11,925 nucleotides of DNA from Phytohabitans sp036906915. Lineage in GTDB: Bacteria > Actinomycetota > Actinomycetes > Mycobacteriales > Micromonosporaceae. Under the pieces are notes generated by a model, which did not search any database, was not told the DNA's origin, and was given only the letters and a program-made list of their open reading frames with translations. The translations under genes and the position numbers were made by a program. Below, piece after piece: positions 1 through 5,986 of this stretch (position 1 is the first letter of the stretch; each line of letters begins with the position of its first letter). The DNA lies in NCBI RefSeq assembly GCF_036906915.1, contig NZ_JBAKHX010000137.1, positions 1 through 11,925 of the forward strand, read 5' to 3'.

Positions 1-73
1 CGCGCCGCGCGCCCACCGCCCCCCGCGCCCACCGCGCCGCGCGCCGCGCCCCGCCCGGCGGCGCGCCGCCCGC
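1..73. repeat. G/C-only low-complexity sequence at window start
   Basis: This stretch is almost purely G and C; the only A residues are at 15 and 31 and there is no T. A 12-mer (CGCGCCCACCGC) occurs at 8-19 and again at 24-35. No coding frame or site is supported. A matching low-complexity tract closes the window, which suggests assembly breakpoints rather than a biological element. Confidence 0.7.
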
Positions 74-75
74 AA

Positions 76-159
76 CGTCGATCAAGGGCAAATGCACGTG
101 GTTCGATCTCTAAACCACGTGCATTTGCCCTTGATCGATAAGAATGCCCTTGATCGGCG
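76..159 (+). repeat. Inverted repeat, left copy (IR-L), with 26-bp hairpin
   Basis: This is the left copy of an 84-bp inverted repeat whose other copy is at 1801-1884; 73 of 84 positions match with no gaps. Inside it, 78-103 pairs perfectly with 113-138, giving a 26-bp stem closed by a 9-nt loop. The arms carry the core GCACGTGG/CCACGTGC and end in TCGATCAAGGGC/GCCCTTGATCGA. A third, unpaired copy of the end (ATGCCCTTGATCGG) follows at 144-157, on the side facing the genes. It is AT-richer than its surroundings. Candidate roles are a terminal inverted repeat of a small mobile cassette or a dispersed palindromic intergenic repeat. Confidence 0.85.
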
Positions 160-180
160 AGCGTGACGCCGCAGGCTCGG

Positions 181-186
181 TAGGGT
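181..186 (+). promoter_or_regulatory. Possible -10 element for the Uma2 gene
   Basis: TAGGGT fits the actinobacterial TANNNT -10 pattern and lies 24 bp before the GTG start, with a strong ribosome binding site (GGGAGGTGAT, 195-204) in between. No well-spaced -35 is evident. The TTGATC at 151-156 inside the inverted repeat is 24 bp away, which is too far for a standard promoter. Confidence 0.25.
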
Positions 187-209
187 GGGCCACAGGGAGG
201 TGATCCGGC

Positions 210-764
210 GTGACTCTCCAGCTCACCGCACCCAATCGGCCGTGGGGCGAAGCCGACCTCCACGCCCTGCCCGACGACGGCCACCGGTACGAGGTCATCG
301 ACGGGAGCCTGCACATCAGCGCCCCGGTCGACGAGTCCCATCAGCGGCTCGTCGACGACATCGTCGGTGACCTGCGCACGGCGGTGCCGCCGGGCTGGCG
401 GGCGGTCTGCCGGGTCGGGTTGCGTGCCGGCGCCAGCTACCTGGTGCCCGACATCACCGTGCTGCTCCCCGCCTCGCCGCTGGCCAGCGCGTGGGCAGAC
501 CCGAGCGACGTCGCGCTGGTGGTCGAGGTGGAGTCGCCCAGCAGCCGCCGGCTCGACCGCTGCCTCAAGCCCGGCCTGTACGCCGAGGCGGGCGTCGAGT
601 CGTACTGGCGGATCGAGCGCACGAGCAAGGGTCCCGTGGCGCACCTCTACACCCGGGCGGCGGCCGGCCACTACGAGCTGCACCGCTCCGTCCACCCGGG
701 CCAGTGCGTGACCGCCGAGCTCCCGTACGCCGTCCAGGTGGCCCCGGCGACCTGGTCGTTGTAG
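210..764 (+). CDS. Uma2 family endonuclease-like protein
   Basis: This 184-residue protein belongs to the Uma2 (DUF820) family, a PD-(D/E)XK nuclease-fold group common in cyanobacteria and actinobacteria whose substrate is poorly known. The expected motifs are present: RYEVIDG at 26-32, the metal-binding aspartate in VPDITV (D81), VEVESPSS at 105-112 (E106), and K120 in the LKPGLYAEAGVESYW block. The length matches the family. The GTG start is chosen because GGGAGGTGAT at 195-204 gives a strong ribosome binding site 5 bp upstream. It is the first of two genes held between inverted repeats; the next gene, 93 bp downstream on the same strand, has a different PD-(D/E)XK-type domain. The fold assignment is confident, but whether it cuts DNA, and which DNA, is not known from sequence. 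Confidence 0.88.
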   Translation: MTLQLTAPNRPWGEADLHALPDDGHRYEVIDGSLHISAPVDESHQRLVDDIVGDLRTAVPPGWRAVCRVGLRAGASYLVPDITVLLPASPLASAWADPSDVALVVEVESPSSRRLDRCLKPGLYAEAGVESYWRIERTSKGPVAHLYTRAAAGHYELHRSVHPGQCVTAELPYAVQVAPATWSL

Positions 765-790
765 CACCAGCCGGCTTGATCGGGGCGTTT

Positions 791-817
791 TCCACAGGGC
801 GGCTGCCAGTCCACAGG
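791..817 (+). promoter_or_regulatory. Paired TCCACAGG direct repeats
   Basis: TCCACAGG occurs at 791-798 and 810-817, a 19-bp centre-to-centre spacing that places both on nearly the same helical face. They lie in the 93-bp gap just upstream of the AbiEi/DUF559-like gene. They could be an operator bound by that protein's own N-terminal helix-turn-helix, since AbiEi-type antitoxins repress their promoters. A DnaA-box reading of TTTTCCACA (788-796) is possible but weak. Confidence 0.25.
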
Positions 818-857
818 CGCGCAGCGGCGTGCCGGTCGGACGGCAACGCTCGGCCGC

Positions 858-1793
858 ATGACGGACCTGTACGACGACGCGGCGGCACTGCCGCGACTGC
901 TGCGCGGCGGCCTCGCGGCACACGACATCCGGGCGCTGCGGGGCGCCGGCATCAGCAGGAGCGCGGCTGCGTGGGCGCGCTCAAAGGGGCGGCTGGGCCG
1001 CCCTTTCCACGCCACCTACCTCAGCGGGCCAGGCGCCGCTGACCTGCTCGACCGGCTCCGGGCGGCGTTGCTCGCGCTGCCGCCGGACGCTGTGTTCGCG
1101 GGCCAGACCGCCGCGCTGCTGTATGGATTCGGGGTGATCGCCACCAATGACGTCCACGTCGCGGTGCCGGCGGGCACGGCCGTGCCACAGCGGCGTGGTG
1201 TCGTGGCGCACGAGTGCGCGCTGCCGTTCGACGACGTCTGCGAGGTCTTCGGTGTGCCGTGCCTGGCGCCGGCGCGGTGCGCGGTCGACCTGGCCCGGTG
1301 CCTGCCGAGGGGCGACGCGCTCGCGGTCTTCGACGCGGCGCTCCGCGCGGGCGCGTGCTCGGCCGACGAGCTGGCCGCCGAGGTGGGACGCCACGGCCGG
1401 TTGCGCGGTGTCCGGCAGGCTCGCGAGTTGGTGTCGCTCGCCACACCGCTCTCCGAGTGCCGGCAGGAGAGCCACCTGCGGCTGGTCTTCCACGACGGCG
1501 GTCTGCCCCGGCCTCGGCCGCAGCTCGCGGTCGTCGACGAGTGGGGTGTGGAGCGCTGCCGCCTCGACCTCGGGTACGAGCAGTCGCGGGTGGGCGCCGA
1601 GTACGACGGCCGGTCGCACGTGGAGCGGTGGCGGCTGCGGCACGACCGTGAGCGGCACAACTGGCTGGAGATGCGCGGTTGGCGGATGCGGTACTTCACC
1701 GACCATGACCTGTACCAGCGGCCGGACCGGATCGTCTCGGTCATGCGCACGACGCTGCACCATCCGGGAGCGCGGCCGCACCGGTGGGTGTGA
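858..1793 (+). CDS. AbiEi-like / DUF559 endonuclease-domain protein
   Basis: This 311-residue protein has two recognisable parts. Residues about 20-57 form a winged-helix-like N-terminus (HDIRALRGAGISRS, then a basic stretch ending FHATYLSG), resembling the AbiEi antitoxin N-terminal domain. Residues about 200-300 resemble the DUF559/Vsr-like nuclease domain: E204, D237 in CRLDLGY, E248 in GAEYDG, then H254, DRER and a GWRMRYF strand. Such fusions are usually annotated as type IV antitoxin AbiEi-family or DUF559 proteins in actinobacteria. No AbiEii toxin gene lies beside it, so an abortive-infection role is not supported. No ribosome binding site precedes the ATG, so the start is less certain than the frame. 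The stop is 7 bp from the right inverted repeat. DNA nicking or cleavage is inferred from the motifs only. Confidence 0.8.
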   Translation: MTDLYDDAAALPRLLRGGLAAHDIRALRGAGISRSAAAWARSKGRLGRPFHATYLSGPGAADLLDRLRAALLALPPDAVFAGQTAALLYGFGVIATNDVHVAVPAGTAVPQRRGVVAHECALPFDDVCEVFGVPCLAPARCAVDLARCLPRGDALAVFDAALRAGACSADELAAEVGRHGRLRGVRQARELVSLATPLSECRQESHLRLVFHDGGLPRPRPQLAVVDEWGVERCRLDLGYEQSRVGAEYDGRSHVERWRLRHDRERHNWLEMRGWRMRYFTDHDLYQRPDRIVSVMRTTLHHPGARPHRWV

Positions 1794-1800
1794 CCTTGCC

Positions 1801-1884
1801 CGCCGATCAAGGGCATCTGCACGGATCAAGGGCAAACGCACGTGGAAAAGAGATCGAACCACGTGCGTTTGCCCTTGATCGACG
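1801..1884 (-). repeat. Inverted repeat, right copy (IR-R), with 22-bp hairpin
   Basis: This is the reverse-complement partner of the repeat at 76-159. Positions 1824-1845 pair perfectly with 1859-1880 (22 bp) around a 13-nt loop, and the extra half-copy (CCGATCAAGGGCAT, 1803-1816) faces the genes. Relative to the left copy, a T-A pair in the stem is replaced by C-G on both arms (1837 and 1867 here; 93 and 123 there), so pairing is preserved. The loop sequence also reads in the inverted orientation, showing this is a flipped copy, not just a similar palindrome. Lying between convergent genes it might terminate transcription, but no T-run follows the stem on either strand. Confidence 0.85.
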
Positions 1885-1953
1885 GAAAGGGAGCGACCGC
1901 ACCCACGGAAACGAGTGACCGCGCTGGCGGGAGGAGTGACCGCGCCGAAGGCG

Positions 1954-2370
1954 CTACGCGCGGCCGGCGTGGGTCGCCAGTTGGTCCAGGCCGCTGATCA
2001 AGCCGCCGGCCAGGTCGCCGCCGCCGAAGGCCGCCACCATGGACAGGGCCGCGAGCTTGGCCTCGCGATCGCGGATGCGCTTGCGGGCGTCGGCGCCGGT
2101 CACGATCTCCAGCAGCCGCTGGTTGGGCGACACGGCGACCATGACGGACTTGTCGGGGTCGCGAAGCTGGCTGTGCAGCTTTTCGGCGTGGGCACGGGTC
2201 GGCTCCTCAAGGTCACCGACGTACACGCTGAAGGTCAGGCCGGTCGTGCGGTCGGCCACCCGCAGCGCCTCGTCGAGGCGGAGCAGCTGGCGCGTCGTGA
2301 ACGGACCGTCGAGAACTTCGGGCCGGGCGGCTTCGGCAGTACTGCCGTGGGCCTCTTCACCAACGGTCAC
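1954..2370 (-). CDS. DUF5130 (TPM-like) family protein
   Basis: This 138-residue protein resembles the actinobacterial DUF5130 family, which is related to TPM domains. Diagnostic segments are LTFSVYVGDL (45-54), SVMVAVSPNQRLLEIVTG (75-92) and the C-terminal AAFGGGDLAGGLISGL (113-128). No signal peptide or membrane span is seen, so it is probably cytoplasmic or membrane-peripheral; its function is not established. An upstream GTG at 2388 would add six residues, but GGGAGG lies 5 nt before the GTG at 2370, so the shorter start is preferred. It is the last gene of a - strand operon: its start overlaps the end of the ctaJ-like gene by 14 nt, implying translational coupling. Confidence 0.8.
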   Translation of the reverse strand: MTVGEEAHGSTAEAARPEVLDGPFTTRQLLRLDEALRVADRTTGLTFSVYVGDLEEPTRAHAEKLHSQLRDPDKSVMVAVSPNQRLLEIVTGADARKRIRDREAKLAALSMVAAFGGGDLAGGLISGLDQLATHAGRA

Positions 2371-2644
2371 TTGCGCCTCCCGTGGCACCCTTTGTGGTCA
2401 CGGTCTGGGTCGAGGTCAGCTCCTTGCGCTCCGCACCAGCCGGCAGCTCATGCAAAGAAGCGGCCGGGGTACCGGCGAGCTGCTCCGGCGCGGACAGGAA
2501 CCACACCGGCGCGAAGTCGAAGGAACGCCCTGGCCGGTAACGCTTGCCGCCACGCCCGCCGCCGAGCAAGGCCAAGCCAGCGATCACCAGCACGATGGCG
2601 GCCGGTATGACGACGAAGACCAGCACAGTCTCGGTAACACTCAC
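2357..2644 (-). CDS. ctaJ: Probable aa3-type cytochrome oxidase subunit CtaJ
   Basis: This 95-residue protein has a single N-terminal membrane span (about residues 5-27), a basic turn, and the conserved block RYRPGRSFDFAPVWFLSAPE (35-54). That architecture (TETVLVFVVIPAA, then RYRPG plus an aromatic PVW motif) fits the small actinobacterial protein annotated as CtaJ, an accessory subunit of the cytochrome bcc-aa3 respiratory supercomplex. The remaining tail, rich in Ala, Gly and Thr, is probably disordered. The start at 2644 is chosen because AGGGG lies 8 nt upstream; GTG at 2653 would add three residues. It lies 16 bp downstream of the amidase gene and overlaps the DUF5130 gene. The name rests on motif memory, and a generic membrane protein is the alternative. 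Confidence 0.62.
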   Translation of the reverse strand: MSVTETVLVFVVIPAAIVLVIAGLALLGGGRGGKRYRPGRSFDFAPVWFLSAPEQLAGTPAASLHELPAGAERKELTSTQTVTTKGATGGASDRW

Positions 2645-2660
2645 CGTTTCCACCCCTGAC

Positions 2661-4106
2661 TCAGACGCCGTTCACGGTAGCGGAGGGCGTCGCCCGCCAG
2701 ATATCGGGGTGCCGGTCGCTCCACCCGATGATCTGCTCCATCTGTGCGGCACCCGCGATCAAGCGTGCGTCCTCCCCGTACCGGCCCGTGAGCAGGGCAC
2801 CGACTGGCAGCCCGTCGGGCGTCGTGGCGACCGGGAGGGACACCGACGGCTGGCCCGTGACGTTGAACACGGCACAGTACGGCGAGAACCGGCGCTGCCG
2901 GTCGAAGTCGACCGCCGGGTCGCCGGTCTCGCTGAACCAGCCGATCCGCGCCTGCGGTCCGGCCAGCGTCGGACAGAGCAACAGGTCGTACGCGGCGGTG
3001 GCGCGCATCGCCTGTCGCACCTGGATCTGGAGCTCGGCCAGCACGCCCATCAGCCTGCCCGCGCTGATCTCGGCACCTCGCTGGCGCATCAGCCGGGTCA
3101 ACGGCAGCAGGTCGGCCTCGCGCTCCGGCGGCAGCGGGAACAGCGCCATGGCGTACCAGATGGTCTCGAACAGCGGCCACACCTCGGGGCCGAACGGCGC
3201 CGCGATCTCTTCCACCGTGTGTCCGGCGCGCGTCAGCGCGGCGGCAGCGGTGTCGACGGCGGCCACGCAGGCGGGGTCGACCGGTTGGTCGCCGGCCAGC
3301 ATCGGGGTGACGAAGCGACCGACGCGCAGCGGTCCGGGGGCGGCCGCGCGCGCGATCGCGAGGTAGCCGCCGTCGGGCGGCGGCGGGCCGAGATATGGCT
3401 CACCAGGCACGGGTACCGCCAGCGCGTCGAGCATCGCGGCCGCGTCCGTGACGGTGCGGGCGAGCGGGCCGTGTGTAGGCAGGCCGAACGCGCCGAAGCC
3501 GAGCGGGCCGCCCGACACGACGCCCCGGCTCGGCTTGTATCCGACAAGGCCGCACAGCGATGCGGGGATGCGCACCGAGCCGCCGCCGTCGGAGCCTTGC
3601 GCGAACGGTACGAGGCCGGCCGCGACGGCGGCCGCGGCGCCACCGCTGGAGCCACCCGCGGTGTTAGCGAGATCCCACGGGTTGCGCGCGGGCGGCGCGA
3701 CGACACCCTCCGAGTACAGGGAGACGCCCATCTCCGACGTGGTGGTCTTGCCGAGGCTGACCGTGCCGGCGGCCCGCAGCAGGGCGACCGCGTCGCTGTC
3801 GATGGGCGGCACGAAGTCGGCGAACGCGGCCGAGCCGAACGTGGTGCGCACGCCCGCGGTCAGCGTCAGGTCTTTGATGGCGGTGGGCACCCCGTGCAGA
3901 GGACCGCGCTGGCCGGCCGGGGTGTCGTCGGCGGCCTTGGCCTGCTCGCGGGCTTGGTCGGCGGTCACCGTCACGAACGCGCCGACGGTGTCGCCGTACG
4001 CCTCGATGCGGGTGATGTAGTGCTCGACCAGCTCGGCGCTGCTCAGCTCGCCGGCCCGGATGGCATCGGCCTGCTCCAGCGCTGTCAGGTCATGCGGGTC
4101 TGCCAT
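2661..4106 (-). CDS. Amidase-signature family hydrolase
   Basis: This 481-residue enzyme is a complete amidase-signature hydrolase. The Ser-cisSer-Lys triad is visible: K78 in GVPTAIKDL, cis-Ser S153 in TAGGSSGG, and nucleophile S177 in GSDGGGSVRIPAS. The spacings of 75 and 24 residues match those of fatty-acid amide hydrolase. It should hydrolyse a carboxylic amide to acid and ammonia or amine in the cytoplasm; the substrate cannot be read from sequence. A GatA role is unlikely because gatB and gatC are absent. ATG at 4106, preceded by CAGGA, is preferred to the upstream GTG at 4154, which adds 16 non-conserved residues. It heads an operon with the ctaJ-like and DUF5130 genes and is divergent from kynU. 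Confidence 0.9.
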   Translation of the reverse strand: MADPHDLTALEQADAIRAGELSSAELVEHYITRIEAYGDTVGAFVTVTADQAREQAKAADDTPAGQRGPLHGVPTAIKDLTLTAGVRTTFGSAAFADFVPPIDSDAVALLRAAGTVSLGKTTTSEMGVSLYSEGVVAPPARNPWDLANTAGGSSGGAAAAVAAGLVPFAQGSDGGGSVRIPASLCGLVGYKPSRGVVSGGPLGFGAFGLPTHGPLARTVTDAAAMLDALAVPVPGEPYLGPPPPDGGYLAIARAAAPGPLRVGRFVTPMLAGDQPVDPACVAAVDTAAAALTRAGHTVEEIAAPFGPEVWPLFETIWYAMALFPLPPEREADLLPLTRLMRQRGAEISAGRLMGVLAELQIQVRQAMRATAAYDLLLCPTLAGPQARIGWFSETGDPAVDFDRQRRFSPYCAVFNVTGQPSVSLPVATTPDGLPVGALLTGRYGEDARLIAGAAQMEQIIGWSDRHPDIWRATPSATVNGV

Positions 4107-4172
4107 GGTCACATCCTGCCCTGCTTGATCGAAAGCCGCACCGAGTGTCCTCACTCACGTTGCGGCATCACG

Positions 4173-4178
4173 TAATTT
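4173..4178 (+). promoter_or_regulatory. Candidate -10 element for a leaderless kynU transcript
   Basis: TAATTT stands out as the AT-richest spot in the 78-bp amidase/kynU divergent gap and ends 6 nt before the kynU GTG, where a transcription start would coincide with the first codon. No Shine-Dalgarno sequence is present. Leaderless mRNAs are common in actinobacteria. A convincing -35 is not seen. Confidence 0.35.
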
Positions 4179-4184
4179 TTCCGC

Positions 4185-5435
4185 GTGACCGACTACCTCC
4201 GGCAGGCCCGCGACCTCGACGCGGCCGACCCGCTGGCCGGCTTCCGCGACCGGTTCGTCATCCCCGACGACCATCTGGTCTATCTGGATGGCAACTCGTT
4301 GGGGCGGCTCCCTGTGTCCACACGGGACCGTCTGCACCGGGCCATCGACGAGTGGGGCATCGACCTGATCCGGGGCTGGGACCGGTGGATCACCTTGTCT
4401 CGCGAGGTCGGCGAGGTGCTCGCGAGCGGGGTGCTCGACGCGTCACCGGGTGAGGTGCTGCTGTCGGACTCGACGAGCGTCAACCTGTACAAGCTGGCCG
4501 CCGCGGCTTGCGACGCCCGCCCCGACCGGCGGGTCATCGTGACCGACGACGACAACTTCCCCACGGACCGGTACGTCCTGGAGGGGCTCGCTGACGCGCG
4601 GGGCATGGAGCTGCGAATCCTGAAGACCGACATCGACCTGGGGATCAGCACGGACGCCGTCCGCGAGGCGCTCGACGGTGACGTCGCGCTGGTCGCGCTG
4701 TCGCATGTGGCGTACCGGTCAGGTGCCATCGCCGACATGATGGCGATCACCGCGGCGGTGCGCGACGCGGGCGCGCTGGTGCTGTGGGACCTGTGCCACT
4801 CGGCGGGCGCGGTCCGGGTGCCGCTGCGGGCGGCCGGCGCCGACCTGGCGGTGGGATGCACGTACAAGCACCTGAACGCGGGGCCGGGCGCGCCGGCGTT
4901 CCTGTACGTGCGGTCGGACCTGCGGGCCGCGCTACGGCAGCCCATCTGGGGCTGGTTCGGGCAGCGCAACCAGTTCGACATGGGTGTGGCGTACGACCCG
5001 GTGGAGTCGGTCGAGCGATTCGGAGTGGGCACGCCGCCGGTGCTGGGCGGGTACGCCGCGCTGGAGGGCGCGAAGCTGGCCGCCGAGGCGGGGATCGGGC
5101 GGGTGGCGGAGAAGGGGGCGGCGCTCGGCGCGTACGCGATCGCCCTGGCCGACGCGTGGCTGGAACCGCACGGGGTCCGGCTGGCGTCGCCGCGCGACAG
5201 CGCGCGGCGCGGTGCGCACGTGACGCTTTTCCACCCGCGCGCCTGGCAGATCAGCCAGGCGCTGCGCGCGGCCGGGGTGTTGCCCGATTTCCGCACGCCG
5301 GACCGGGTGCGGCTGGGCTTCGCGCCGCTCTACACCCGGTTCCAGGACGTGTACGCGGGCATGACGGCGTTGCGGGAGGTCATGGCGACCGAGGCGTACC
5401 TCCGCTTCCCCGAACAGCGCTCTCGCGTCACTTGA
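4185..5435 (+). CDS. kynU: Kynureninase
   Basis: This 416-residue PLP-dependent fold-type I enzyme cleaves L-kynurenine to anthranilate and L-alanine (and 3-hydroxykynurenine to 3-hydroxyanthranilate) in tryptophan catabolism. Visible features are YLDGNSLG (33-40), the PLP-ring aspartate and nearby histidine in WDLCHSAGA (D202, H205), and the Schiff-base lysine in CTYKHLNAGPGAP (Y227, K228). GVGTPPVLG (281-289) and RLGFAPLYT (376-384) are further conserved blocks. The length is normal for the bacterial enzyme. The GTG start has no Shine-Dalgarno sequence and may be leaderless. Neither tryptophan 2,3-dioxygenase nor kynurenine monooxygenase is in the window, so the rest of the pathway must be elsewhere. 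The divergent amidase is the only metabolically plausible neighbour. Confidence 0.96.
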   Translation: MTDYLRQARDLDAADPLAGFRDRFVIPDDHLVYLDGNSLGRLPVSTRDRLHRAIDEWGIDLIRGWDRWITLSREVGEVLASGVLDASPGEVLLSDSTSVNLYKLAAAACDARPDRRVIVTDDDNFPTDRYVLEGLADARGMELRILKTDIDLGISTDAVREALDGDVALVALSHVAYRSGAIADMMAITAAVRDAGALVLWDLCHSAGAVRVPLRAAGADLAVGCTYKHLNAGPGAPAFLYVRSDLRAALRQPIWGWFGQRNQFDMGVAYDPVESVERFGVGTPPVLGGYAALEGAKLAAEAGIGRVAEKGAALGAYAIALADAWLEPHGVRLASPRDSARRGAHVTLFHPRAWQISQALRAAGVLPDFRTPDRVRLGFAPLYTRFQDVYAGMTALREVMATEAYLRFPEQRSRVT

Positions 5436-5480
5436 CCTATTTTCGGGTATTTGCGGCACAGCGATGTAAAGATCCCTTCT

Positions 5481-5969
5481 ATGAGGGATTACGTCACACG
5501 CCTCCCCCTCGTCACGCTGGCCTCGGTCTTTCCGTTGCTGGCCGCGCCGGCGCCGGCCCGCGCGGACGGCGCCTGGGTCGAGGTCAACCCGAGCAGCATC
5601 CAGGCCGGGTACCGGGTGGGCATCCGCGGCAGCTGCCAGGAGAACCTGAACGACGCCGTCGCCAAGTCGGAGGCGTTCGGCGAGGTGAAGATGGCACCCG
5701 CGAACGGCTTCGTGGTGTCGGCGGTGACGGTCCCCGCCGACGCGAACCCGCGCGGGTACACCGTCAAGCTGTCCTGCGCCAACGGCAGCACGGCCACCAC
5801 GACGATGTACGTGATCGGCATGGAGCACCCGAGCAAGGGCCCGGCCACCGGTGGCGGCGGCACGGCGGCCAGTGGCACCGGCCCGCTGATCCTGACCGGC
5901 GGGGGCCTCGCCGCGCTCGCCGCCGGCGCCGGGCTCGGCCTGATGGCGCTGCGCCGCCGCCGCGCTTAG
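5481..5969 (+). CDS. Secreted, membrane-anchored protein with sortase-like C-terminal signal
   Basis: I do not recognise the family of this 162-residue protein, but its architecture is clear. Residues 1-28 form a signal peptide (basic MRDYVTR, hydrophobic core, APARA cleavage site). Residues 29-115 form a small beta-rich extracellular domain with two cysteines (C52, C99) that could make a disulfide. The C-terminus has PATGGGG (121-127), a hydrophobic span (about 136-157) and RRRRA at the very end, the tripartite layout of a cell-wall sorting signal but with PATGG in place of LPXTG. A TTG at 5451 would extend the frame by ten residues; ATG 5481 is preferred because the signal peptide begins there. 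A class F sortase gene starts 17 bp downstream, making this a likely substrate. Confidence 0.8.
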   Translation: MRDYVTRLPLVTLASVFPLLAAPAPARADGAWVEVNPSSIQAGYRVGIRGSCQENLNDAVAKSEAFGEVKMAPANGFVVSAVTVPADANPRGYTVKLSCANGSTATTTMYVIGMEHPSKGPATGGGGTAASGTGPLILTGGGLAALAAGAGLGLMALRRRRA

Positions 5970-5986
5970 GCCGGACGCGGCCTCGG

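Larger units (their letters stand above)
76..1884. mobile_element. Putative inverted-repeat-bounded nuclease cassette (1.8 kb)
   Basis: Two 84-bp inverted repeats in opposite orientation enclose exactly two genes, a Uma2 nuclease and an AbiEi/DUF559 nuclease-like protein. The left repeat ends 50 bp before the Uma2 start, and the right repeat begins 7 bp after the second gene's stop, so there is almost no spare DNA. The asymmetric extra half-copy inside each repeat faces inward on both sides, as expected of true terminal repeats. Against mobility, no recognisable transposase is encoded, and the only possible target duplication is the dinucleotide CG, which is also simply palindromic. The layout is visible in the sequence; mobility is inference. 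Confidence 0.4.

Noticed and set aside
788..815. DnaA boxes / replication origin signal (TTTTCCACA, CAGTCCACA)
   Set aside because: Only two imperfect matches, no AT-rich unwinding element and no dnaA or dnaN nearby.
981..1862. Long antisense open frame (293 codons) across the AbiEi/DUF559 gene
   Set aside because: Its translation is Arg/Pro/His-rich shadow sequence typical of the opposite strand of high-GC genes; the + strand frame has recognisable domains.
1824..1880. The right-hand hairpin as an ordinary intrinsic terminator
   Set aside because: No T-run follows the stem on either strand, and the same element occurs upstream of the first gene, so termination does not explain it.
76..1884. 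Target-site duplication flanking the inverted repeats
   Set aside because: Only CG is shared at the two outer edges, which is palindromic and expected by chance in this GC-rich DNA.
4121..4135. Further copy of the inverted-repeat end (CTTGATCGA) near the amidase start
   Set aside because: Only the short TTGATCGA core matches and the preceding bases differ; too short to call a repeat copy.
2544..4175. 543-codon + strand open frame opposite the amidase
   Set aside because: The - strand frame carries the complete Ser-cisSer-Lys amidase triad with correct spacing, while the + strand translation is low-complexity Arg/Gly/Ala.
4784..5986. Upstream extension of the sortase frame, open back to 4784
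   Set aside because: It runs through kynU and the secreted protein in another frame and gives Gly/Arg-rich nonsense; the sortase membrane anchor starts at 5987.
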